Made by a program: the position numbers and the translations under genes | Notes under the pieces: generated by a model | What the model was told of the DNA's origin: nothing | The model's database searches: none | Seen by the model: only the letters and a program-made list of their open reading frames with translations | In this document: piece after piece, positions 22,128 to 32,974 of the stretch | Position numbering within the stretch: position 1 is the first letter of the stretch | How the letters are laid out: every line of letters starts with the position of its first letter | DNA from: Oscarella lobularis | Lineage: Eukaryota > Porifera > Homoscleromorpha > Homosclerophorida > Oscarellidae | Reading direction: 5' to 3' | NCBI RefSeq assembly: GCF_947507565.1 | Contig: NC_089184.1 | Coordinates: forward strand, 1,984,001 to 2,048,000 | DNA: 64,000 bases

Positions 22128-22221
22128 ATATAATATATTTATGACGTCACACTATGTAGTGTGCTCGTGTACTGTAAGCGGTGCTATGCATGATGGCCAA
22201 TACCGGGCCATCATTCTCTAG
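22112..22221 (+). mobile_element. Helitron-like 3'-end fragment
   Basis: The last ~110 bp match the 3' ends of the repeat copies at 48995-50405 and 50691-51438: ATGACGTCACACTATG, then a GATGGCC...GGGCCATC hairpin and a CATTCTCTAG terminus, followed by T. Only the 3' part is present. Confidence 0.6.
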
Positions 22222-22469
22222 TTAGCTTATGTAATGGCACGCGATCGCAAGGCGATCAGAAGCGCGAATTCAAAAGCTACTTTTTCCTGGATCGGTCATC
22301 GGATGGTGTATTAGCCGGAAGAGTAGGATAGCCGACATCACCACTCTAATGAGCGCTCCTGATTGGCTCGCGATCACGTGCTATGACATAACTTGCTACT
22401 GCGCAAGCTCTTACTTTATCGAGCGTTGCTGTTCTAGAACAGTCGATTTTTAGTGGTTTCATATTCTGT

Positions 22470-22852
22470 CTCTCAATGGGCTCAAATTCGTACATTGAAC
22501 TAAACTGCTCTGCCCCAAGTTTAAGACAGTTTTTAGATCGCGCTTTGCCGAAAACGGATTGAAAGATTTAGGGAACTCAACTGAACGCAGCTTCGAGTCC
22601 TTCGAACGGGGCTTGGAAGCCTTCGGAAAGTCGTTAGAGAAGACCGTCGAGACGGTTGGCGAAGACGTCCTTCGTTCTCCAGCAGCGCTTGTCTTCGGAA
22701 TAGGGATCGGCGTCGGATCCCTCCTTCTTGGCGCAGGCAAAGGATTTCGTAAGCCATATAGGTCATTTTGCTGCCTATTTTGTGACGGTCTGCTTCAAGA
22801 TCACGCAGCCAAGGGCCTCCGCATTCTCAAGCCTCGAAAACGATCGCCCTGA
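22470..22852 (+). CDS. small membrane protein (paralogue 2), probable N-terminal frameshift
   Basis: Inverted paralogue of the gene at 19905-20303. The conserved start MGSNSYIELN lies at about 22475 and is followed by a one-base difference that throws the frame. The remaining frame gives an amphipathic stretch (LEAFGKSLEKTVETVGED), a Gly-rich TM segment (FGIGIGVGSLLLGAGKG) and LFCDGLLQD, ending at 22852. Either the start lies elsewhere (Met 22559) or this copy is decaying. Function unknown. Confidence 0.4.
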
Positions 22853-22857
22853 TTACG

Positions 22858-23146
22858 CACAGATCAATACTAATATATTAAATACTAATACTAATATATT
22901 AAATACTAATACAAATATTAAATAAATTAATATATTTGAGTTTTAAAGACGCACAGATCCTAATATGTTAAATACTAATACAAATATTAAATAAATTAAT
23001 ATATTTGAGTTTTAAAGACGCGCAGATCCTAATATGTTAAATACTAATACAAATATTAAATAAATTAATATATTTGAGTTTTAAAGACGCTAATATGTTA
23101 AATACTAATACAAATATTAAATAAATTAATATATTTGAGTTATAAA
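22858..23146. repeat. AT-rich minisatellite, ~69-bp unit, about four copies
   Basis: The unit reads TAATATGTTAAATACTAATA, then CAAATATTAAATAAATTAATATATTTGAG, then TTTTAAAGACGC and a short CAGATCC spacer. The first copy has an internal duplication of ATACTAATA; the last copy lacks the CAGATCC part and ends ATAAAG. Units are nearly identical. They are contiguous, with no unique spacers, so this is not a CRISPR array. Confidence 0.85.
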
Positions 23147-23651
23147 GTGCGTTTAGTCAGTGATCAAAACGTTCAATTGATATTTGTTTCTCTAATATAT
23201 ATATCATGAAAGTACAGTCGTTTTTTTCATTTTCGATTGTTGTAACGGATATTTTTAATTAAATGTTGACTTATTTTCTTATTTTACTATTACATTGTAT
23301 TTGAAAGAACGAAAGGTACACTGACAGCGTTTGCTCTCAGATCCGAACCATAATTCTATGGAACTCGCCGTCGATGACGAAATTGCCACGCCTTTCGACC
23401 GTTTTCTTCGTTGTGGACTACTGAACCCGGAATCGACGACAACAGCGACGACTAACGACGGAACGGGAGCCTTCTCGTCCACATTTAAAGTCTGATTCAG
23501 TGACCTCCTTCGACAAGTCATTGGAAAAAGCCAAAGAGAATATCATCTCAGGAATCAATTTTAACGTCATGAGCTGGGTCACGTGTTTGCGATATCCGGG
23601 AATTCTTACTTACTGAGTCGCGTGAATGCTACTCCACCAAGCACAGCGACG

Positions 23652-26600
23652 ATGACTGCGAATCACGATGACCACAGCGATCTGTTCGAAATGATCTACG
23701 ATAACAATCACACTTGCCTGGACATGTATCTTCGACGCGAATCAATCGACGTGAACTCGATGGCAGTGAGTCGCGACGGCAAATCGCTCGTTCACGTCGC
23801 CGCTGAACTCGACGACTCCGAGTGCCTGCGCGTGCTGCTAAACGCCGGAGGTAAGCGACAACAGCACAATCGAGGTTCAAACTAAAGTTTTCGCGTTCTG
23901 ACGCAGCGAACAAGAACGCGGCAGCAAGTTTGAAGCACAACGGAAACGTAAGACGATATGGAGTTGGAGAGAGGATTCAGAGAAGCAGCTCGTGCCGGCG
24001 TAATTTTCGTTTTAGTGCCGCCCTCCGCCACCATAATTTTCACAGTATTTGTTGAAAACGAAGATCTTTTTATATAGAATTAGATAGTGCGGAGTGATAC
24101 AGTCATTAGGATAACACTTGAGGCGGAGGCCTTTGCAACGGTTTTGACGCTGCTAGAGGCTATAGGAAGGCGTAAATCCGGTGTGGCTGTAAAGGGCCGT
24201 GCATGTGAAAGTAAACTTAACCTTTGCGCACTAAAATGAACCGCAAAGTTTCCTTAGGGTTGTGACCATCCCTAATTAACCCTTTTAGATGGAGGGTACA
24301 ATGAAACCGAAACTATTTACTAAAGCAATTATACAGTACTACTTGATGTGTTGTCGTTGCAGACTCCTCTTCACATAGCCGCTGCGAATAAAAGCAGTCT
24401 TTGCTTGAAATTGCTCCTGGACTACGGAGCGTCGGCGAGAAAGAAGAATTCGCTCGGTCAGACGCCTTTCGACGTCGCCGTCAGGTCCGGCAGCGTCGAT
24501 TGCATAACGTGCCTGGCTCAAGTTCGAAGAGCGGCAAAGCGGAGAAATCAAGACATCAAGGAATTGAAAGAGAGTGAGACGGACATTAGTTTCGCCGCGA
24601 AGAGCGACTATATACGATCTCTTCTCTCGATCAGGTTTTCTCTCGGCGATGAACAGCGCCGACGCGAAGTCGTTGCTTGCAAAGTTTCCGGAGGATCCAT
24701 CGATAGTGAAATCGGCTCTTGGCGACGCTTCCATCTTGTGCAAGTACGAATCTGTAGACGTTTGACGTGGGCGTCGGCGAAACTTGTCTCCTTTCGATGT
24801 TTGCATTTTGGAAACGTTTTCTTTAGAGCGTGCTACGAGGGAGCCTACGAAGCCGCGCACGTCCTTCTTCAGAACGGAGCCAATCCAATTCAAGAACGTA
24901 AAGGCGGCAATGCCATTCAATTCACCGCGCTCCACTCCGCCTGCAAAGCGCCTTACAAAGAAAGCGACGAAGACGTCGAGGCGAGAAAGGCGCTTGTCGA
25001 AAACCTACTTCAATTTCGCCCGGAACTTTTGGACGTCCCCGACTCGTCCGGCGCCCTACCCCTACACCTCGCCGCTGCCGCCGGACACAGCCGAATCGTC
25101 GCTCTTCTCCTCCGATGCTACAAAGCGATCTTCTTCTTTCACCTCGGCTTGAACAGCGGCGACGACGCCGTCGCCGAGAGATTCTACGTCGACGTCGCCG
25201 AAGGCTACTTGGAGAACGTCGGCTCGCGCGAACGCCTTCTCGACGTGAATTATCCGCAAGCGACGAACGGCGACACGTCGCTGCACGTCGCCGCCGCGCG
25301 CGGTCACTCGAACGTCGTCGAAACGATACTCGACTTCTCCGCCGAGATGCTGTCGCCGTCGACGGCGAAAGACGTCGAAGATCATTTTGTCGTCGATTTG
25401 ACGCTGACGAACGACGCCGGATTGACGGCGCTTCATCTCGCCGTCGAGGGCGAGTTCGTGCGCATTGTCGAGATCTTGCTCGAACGTCAGAACGACGAGT
25501 GTTTCGCTGCGAGCGAGTCGACGGGCATTCGCAACGTCGGTTGCGTCGCTTCGGTGAAGAAACCGCTCGTCCTCGCCGTCGAGAAGAGAAACCTGGCTGT
25601 TATCAAGGCTTTCTTGCGATACGATTCGTGTTGCGATTTGACGGAGGCGCTCCGATTGGCTTTGGAGTCGTCGTCGCAGGACTTGGTTATGGCGTTTTTA
25701 GAGAAACAGATTGAAGTAAAAGTGGCTACGGAAATTGCCGGTTCAACCAGCGTTGGGGACGGTAAAGGCGGCGTCGTCGAGGGCAAAATCAATTGGCACG
25801 GATTGGGTCTGAAGCGGTTGGATAGCCGCTTTCTCGATTGTGCTATTGAGGCGATCCGTCAGGCTCGGATTCCTTCCTGTCTTCCCAATCAACATCATTA
25901 CATCGGAGATGTCGATTTATCGGCAAACAAATTGACGTCGGTGCCGTTCGAGCTGTTTTGCCTGAGCCAAATGAAAATTTTGAATTTGTCTCACAACGAT
26001 TTGACGGTTCTTTTCGACGGAAAAGGTTTTCTTCCCACTCTTCACGAAGACGCGGATATCGAAGCGAATTCCTTGTCGTCGACGCTCACTTGCGTTCAGT
26101 TGGAAACGCTCCGACTCGACGAAAATCGTTTGACCGAGTTGCCGCGAGAACTCTTCAATTTGCCGCGACTCAAACTGCTCTTTGCCGTGAAAAACAAAAT
26201 CGCAAGCCTTCCCGAGAACATCTGGACGGCGCCTGCGCTCACCACTGTTAATTTGTCGCGCAATCGACTCGAAGTTTTGCCGGGTCCGTACGGAAGTTAC
26301 GACCCTTCGTTGACTCCGGTTCAAAGCATGCCGGATGTAAAGAAGAAATTCGCTTTTCCCTACGTCGCTTTTCGTCGCCTTTCGACTCCCTGCAGCAGTG
26401 GCGCAGGCGAGGAATCGAAGCGGCGATTAGTGAAATCGGCGCGACTTCGCGAGATCGAACTTAGCTCGTCGCCGTCGATTCAAAAGAGCCAAAGCCAAAT
26501 CGTCTTCTCAGCGTCGCGTCGTCCCGATCTCTTAAAGCAGGACAGCGGCTCTCGCACTCATCACAAGGTCCATCGACGCACCGGCCTGCACGGGAGTCTG

Positions 26601-29600
26601 ATGGCGCAGCACGAACATCTTATTCAGGAATTGCCTGGTAAATCGCTCGTCAGCGGCGTCATTGACGACGAAGCGAAGCCGGAAGAGGCGAAGATCGTCT
26701 ATCGGTACTTGGCGTCGTCCGTGTCGATCGACGAGACGGACGAAAGCGAAAATTCGCTTTCCGCTTTCGCCGATTCGCGTCTGGAGTCGTTGAACGTGTC
26801 GCGAAATCCGCTGAAAGGCTTGCCCGTCAATTTTCCGTGTCTCGTGCCGAGCCTGAAGCGGTTCCAGGCGCGTCATTGCCAATTGAAGGTTCTCGATCCC
26901 GTTCTCATGATGCCGCAATCGCTCGTCTCTCTCGACGTCAGTCACAACGCTATACAGTCCGTCTTGTACAATTTGGACGTTCGACCATGTCCGCGCTCGA
27001 ACGGCACCTCGATAAACGGCACTTGCCGTCACCAGCAGCACGATTCGCTTCCCAATTTAATCGAGCTCTCCATGAACGACAATCTCATAACGAGTTTTGA
27101 ACTCCAACAGGTATCCGACGTTCCGGACTCGCCAGATGGCGTCGACAACGTCAACGACGACGTTTCTGACTTTCAGCGCGTCGCCCTCTACCCGCAGCTG
27201 AACTCGCTCAATTTGGCTCGCAATCGTCTTCGCTTCATTCCCCAGGGTATTGGCGAACTCCAGTCGTTGCAAACGCTCGACGTGTCGGAAAACGTCGACA
27301 TTTTGAAGCTTCCTTGCGAAATTATACACCTGAAAGAGTTGTGGCAGTTGGGATTGTCCGGCGTCACTTTGGCTGATATCGGCGATAACGTCAAGAAGCA
27401 GGGTGCAAAGCAAATACTTAACTTCTTGAAACATCAACTGAAAGGGTAAGCAAAATATCCTTGTATACGTAATAAATATATAAATGAATTAAATTATAAA
27501 AGGTCGAAACCTTATCGCCGCTTGAAATTAATGACTGTCGGCTTGGCGAACAAGGGAAAGACGACGCTCGTCGAGCAGCTGATCGCAAACGAACAGCTGA
27601 GATGGTTGCGCGGCAAGCCGAAGAAGTCGACGTCGACGGTGGGAATTGACATAAGCGAATGGGTTTGCAAGAGGGGCCTCAAAAATCCAATCGCCTTTAG
27701 TATATGGGATTTTGCTGGTCAAGTGAGTCGTAGATGTATTTTCTTGAATTTTCGACTATAGTTTGTTTTAGGAGGAGTACTACGCGACTCATCAGTGCTT
27801 CTTGTCTCGGCGATCGCTCTATTTGGTTTTGTGGGATTTGAGAGATAACGTTCAGGGCATTTGTGAACTTGCTGGCTGGCTGTCAAACATTCAAGTATAT
27901 CTAGAGAATTTTTATTTCTTGCCGGTCGCAACCCTTTTTCTACCAACTTTTTCGTAGGCTCGGGCTCCGGGTTCTCCGGTTATCATCGTCGGCACTCATC
28001 TCGATTTGATCGTCGCCAAATACGAAATGAATGCGGACGTTTATGTTAATATTATGCGACAGGAGATAAAGAGCCGCTACGTACGAGCGCCGTACAGCAA
28101 TTTTCCCGACGTCGCCGCAATCGTTGAAGTGGCTCTCGGGGGAAAAATCGACAAAATCGAGATGCTACGAAGCAAAATTGTCGACGTAGCGACGAGCATG
28201 CGAGACAACAGTGGCGACGGTAAGCTCCAATGTACGTTAGTTTCGTTGCGCGAAGTAGTGTTTACATTTCAGTCGGCGGCGATCACAGTTTGTCGAAGAA
28301 GGGCGGGTGCACTGTGCTCGAAGAGCAGATTCCTAAGACGTATCTCAATCTTGGGGAGTTTGCTGCTGATCTGAAGGTGCAGTGCAGTCGGGAGTGTCGG
28401 CCGCCGGTATTAACGACGGACGAGTTCAGGTGAACTTGTCTCCGTAGGGAGAAAAACGTTATGTTTTAGCAATTAATTTTGCAGAGACGCACTCGAGCAG
28501 CAACGTCCGGACGTGTGGTCTAGTATGAAAAATCCGGAAGAATTGAGTCACGCTTCGCAGTTTCTTCACAACAATGGTAGAGTCATCGTGTGTGGGATCT
28601 CTTCTCTTCCTTTTTGATTTAATTAGTCATTCAGGAGTTCTTCTTCACTACGACGACTCGTTGCTGCGAAATCTCTACTTCGTCGATCCGCAATGGCTGT
28701 GCAAGATGCTCGCTCGAGTCGTTGCCGTTGAACAAATTAATCCGTTTGCTCGAAGTGGAAAAGGTGCCACGCGATATACTTTTTTCCAGTGCTCATATCT
28801 CTTTTTAGGCGTAATGAAAACGTCAGATCTCCAACAGCTATTCAAAGGAAGGGAGTTTCCTAGTCATCTGCTGGAGCAGTACGTTAGTCTGTTGGAAAAA
28901 TTTGAAGTAGCTCTGCGACAGTCCGACGACGTGCTTCTCATTCCTTCTCTACTGCCGACCAAGCGATGCGACAGCGTTTGGCTTAAGCCGACCTCCTCGG
29001 AAACGGCCGTCAACGCAGGCAGCGACGGCGACAAGGGCGACGACGACGATCGGGTTACCGTCGACTTGGAATCTTTGGGTCAATTCGAAGCGGGAAGTCC
29101 CGCCGAATCGATCGGCTACAGCGAGTGGGAGGTAAAGTCATTGTACACGCCGTCCAAAGAGATTTCTGGCAGCACGATGTCGAACGTCGGTTCGAAGGCG
29201 AGTTCACGATTTTCGCGATCGCTAAATCAGACGGTCAAATCGTTTCACGTTCAACTACTCCGTCCCGAGTTGGCGACGCAATTTCTCCAAACCGATCTGT
29301 CGCGCTTTTATCTCGCGCCCTTTCATCCGAGCGGATGGTGGCCGCGACTCATTTCTCGACTGCTCGCCGACCAGTCGATACACAAGGTCGTCCAGTCGAT
29401 TCTCGCCAAGTGCAACGTTCGCTTTTCCGCCGAGAAAATTCAGTGGAAATGTTGGCGCACGGGCATCGACTTCGTCGTCAACGGCTCCGTGCTTCTCTCC
29501 GTATCCGAAAGTGACCTGTCGAGACTGACGAAGCGATATCGCTCTGCCGATGCTAGTCAGATCAACAACGAGATTTCGTCGTCGAGAGGGTTTCAAGTAC

Positions 29601-32600
29601 TGGCCGGTCTTTCGATCGACGACAAGGATGAATATTTTTCCTCGCTTGGATGCTGTTGCATCGAAATCGCCGTTTCCCCGAGCGTCTTGGAGAGGATGCC
29701 CGCAGCGACAGAAAGCGCTGCGGAGGTTCCGCGAAAGAAGTTTAAGCCACCGTACAGAAAACTTCTGTCCGAGTACAGGAGTTTGGACGACGACGACGCG
29801 ATCTCGGCGACGACGGCGCCGTCGAAACGGCCTGTAGGTCTGTCGATTTTACGGTCGCTTAGCGTCGGTCGTCCGGGCGACGAGCGGAAAGAGTTGAGAA
29901 TACCGCCGCCTGCTCCGAGTCGCCGGGCACCGAGTCGCTTGTGGTCGCAGAGGGTCGTTGAGAAAAAGGAGAAGGCCCGAACGGCGCAGTTCATTCGGCT
30001 GAGCACTTTTCTGCTCGCCAAAGCGGTCTACCACGTTGATTCGCTTCTCGAAGATTGGTACGACGGTTTGAAAACCACCGTCGTTGGAAGCGAGGACAAA
30101 TCTCTCGTCACGCGAGTCGTTCCTTGTCCTCAGTGTCTCCGCGAATTCTCTTCTCGCAGTAAGTTGGATGATCGACGTACTTAGACTGTTTTGCCACGAT
30201 CTTGTTCAGATGATGGGCAGCAGAATGGGAGTATCGACGAAAAGGAAAAGGCAATATTGTGCGACCAAGTGACATTGTTCTCTTTATTGAGTTGCTTATC
30301 GCGAGTTTACGGCGAGGGCCGGGAACCGCGCTGTCTTCGTCACGGAAGCGTTTCCGTTGATTTGCTCGCTCCTGACGTGGTAAGAATGTGCGTCCACTGG
30401 CGAACGGAAACTTGAAGGTATCCTTTCGTTGCAACGCAGGTTTTTCGCGACCTTCCTTTTCATATGATTCTCAACGATACGGCTATTATGAGAGGAACTG
30501 AGCTTGGTCACGGCGGCTACGGCACCGTCTACTCGGGTCGTCTGGCATCGAATGGACTTCAGGTGGCCTACGTTCTTCCTGGCGATGGCGATTTGTTTAT
30601 TTCTTATTTATTCAGGGAATTGGAGAGCCGGACGTGGCTGTCAAGAGCTTTGAACGAGTTCTGCAGAGTCATCCGGAAGTAGAGGGAAAGGAAGAGTCTG
30701 CTCTTCTTTACAAAACCGTTCGAAACGAAGTGGCGTTGATGGCCAATTTGGATCATCCCAACGTCGTGGTGCTCTTAGGCATTTGCATCAAACCGATCTG
30801 CATGGTCCTTCCGCGTGCACCTTACGGCGACTTGGAGACGGTGATCGAAATTTATCGATCCTCCAAGGCGCAAATACGAGCGAGGCCGTTACAAGCGGCC
30901 CTATTAGAGGTACTGCACACTTCATTTTTTTGCGCCTTTCTTTTCGCGAGCGTTCTATTTCCTAGATCGCTCGTGGTATGCGCTATATCCACGATCAGAA
31001 CATCGTTTATCGCGACTTGAAACCGAGCAACGTTCTCGTTTGGGCATTTCCCCATCCCGATTCGAGCACCTGTGGTTCCGTTAAATTGAAAATATCGGAC
31101 TACGGCGTGAGTTCGTTTACGGCGAATTTCGGGGTCAAAAAGGAGACGGGAACACGGCGCTACCTGGCGCCTGAGATTCTTCGCTTTGCCGGCAAGGAAG
31201 CGTACACGAAAAAGGTAAGAACGACTATTCCTTAGAAGGGGGGATTATCATATCTACGTGATACTTAATCGATTCAGGTGGATGTATTTGCCTACGGTCT
31301 CGTCATGTATTTTATGATGACCCTGCTCAAACCTTTTCACAACGTAAATCATTTATCAATTGGTTCCAAATACCTGAACAGAGAACGCCCGGTTATTCCG
31401 TCGAAGGTTAATGTAACAACACCGAAAGGGAATCTCCTCGCTGACGATTTTTCTAGGACTTTCGAAATTTCTTCCTCGTTCACTTGCTCATGGAATGGTG
31501 TTGGGCCGACGACGCTCTCGCTCGTCCGGACTTCGGTACCGTTGTGGACGTGCTAGAGAACTCACTTTTTCTCAAACTCATTCGTCGCACTCTTCTCACG
31601 AAAAACATCGGCGTGACGTCCGCCTGCGTCGTCGACAGCCGTTGCCACGGCGATGTCGACTCACACAAAAATCGAACGTACGAGGTGTGGATGGGTACGA
31701 GCAGCGGCCAACTCATCTCCGCCAAGTACACGGATCGAAACACGGAAGTTGACGTACTAGCCGAGTTTCCGTCTCGCGTCATGAGCATCAGCCAAGTCGG
31801 AGACACCGTTTGGATTGGCACGGAGTATTCGGGCATTGTTGTCTATTCTGTCCTCGATCGATCCGAACTTCAGAGTTGGCCGATATTCGACGATCTCTTC
31901 GTTAGTCGACCACCACCGTCGTCGTCCAACTGCGCCTTGTCGAAATCGTCTTCTCGCCGTCTGACAATCTCGAGCGCAATCACGTCGATATTTCACGAGC
32001 CCGGGCAGAAGATCGTCATTGTGACCAAATCGGACGGCTACGTCGCTCTGTTTGAAGACGTCGTCAGTCACCTGCGCGCTTTCGGCGATTCATTCGAATC
32101 CGTTTCGCCTAATTCGCAAATTCCCATTCGACTTCGTCTCCGGCAAGATCACCGACTCCCCAATAAGTCGACTGCCTACTGCGCGGTCTCGGTGCCGATC
32201 GACGACGTGTCCGGCGACGTCGAAGTGTGGCTCGGTCTCGACAGCTGTCGTCTCGCCGTGCTCGACTCGAAAGCGCTGGAGTACGGAAATGTGAAATTCT
32301 GTCGCGTTCTTTGCGGACCGATCGTCGAACGACCGGCGCCGAGAGTAAAATGCCTCGTCAGCAGTTCGAATCATCTGGGAACGTTTGTCTGGAACTCGCT
32401 TGACGGTAGCGCCGTCATCGTTCAATGGAACGGTAAATCGCGAGACATGATCAGCGCTTTGAACGTCGAGAACTGCCTCAACGGAACGGCGGAGAAGAGA
32501 GATAGTCGCGTGACGTGCCTTTGCATACAAGACCAATACCTGCTCGCCGGCACTGGGTCGGGACATGTCGTAGGTTTGACGTGGAATCCGGTGCTGCGCG

Positions 32601-32878
32601 CGAGCTGGTGTGTCAAACCCCATGCCGGACCCGTTCGCTGTCTGCTGTCTTTCATTTCGACGCCGGGCGCGGAGACTTCGACCGATGACGGTTGCTCGAT
32701 TCCGGCCCTCTTCTCGGACTCAGTTGTGACTGGACGGAGATCTGTTGTACTTTCGTGCGGACTCGGCTTGCTGGGCGTGGGCTCGGATGAAGTTGCTTCT
32801 TCGCGACCGTTTCCGGGTGATACTGAGGGCTATATGGTAGCTTGGTTAACTGATAATTCTGACGCAGAAAGCTTTTAA
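23652..32878 (+). CDS. LRRK-type Roco protein kinase (ANK-LRR-ROC-COR-kinase-C-terminal propeller-like)
   Basis: The first exons are in phase: 23652-23850, 23907-23947, 24363-24573, 24635-24743, 24827-27445, then about a dozen more to TAA 32876-32878. Order: ankyrin repeats (NTPLHIAAANKSS, NGDTSLHVAAARGHS), LRRs (LETLRLDENRLTELP, LNSLNLARNRLRFIP), a ROC GTPase with P-loop GLANKGKTT near 27540, DFAGQ near 27710 and THLD near 27995, a COR domain (YFVDPQWLCKML), and a kinase with glycine loop GHGGYGTVYSG near 30510, AVK near 30630, YRDLKPSN near 31010 and DYG near 31100. The C-terminal ~460 residues have repeated short beta-rich segments (VWIGTEYSGIVVYS, VWLGLDSCRLAVLD) like the LRRK WD40 region. 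ANK plus LRR without an armadillo region points to LRRK1. The DYG motif, in place of DFG, is shared with human LRRKs. A pseudogenic copy of its 5' end lies at 20984-21900. Confidence 0.9.
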
Positions 32879-32974
32879 TACAGTACTGTGAATTACTGTG
32901 TACGTGTACTTTTAATTTTTCCATAGTGCTTGCCAGTATCTATAGCAACGGAGGCGCGCGCGTGTGAAAGCAAC

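Noticed and set aside
22858-23146. Possible CRISPR-like array
   Set aside because: Contiguous ~69-bp tandem units with no unique spacers in an animal genome; it is a minisatellite.
25115-25714. 199-codon Arg-rich ORF inside the Roco gene
   Set aside because: An out-of-frame shadow of ankyrin-encoding exon 24827-27445.
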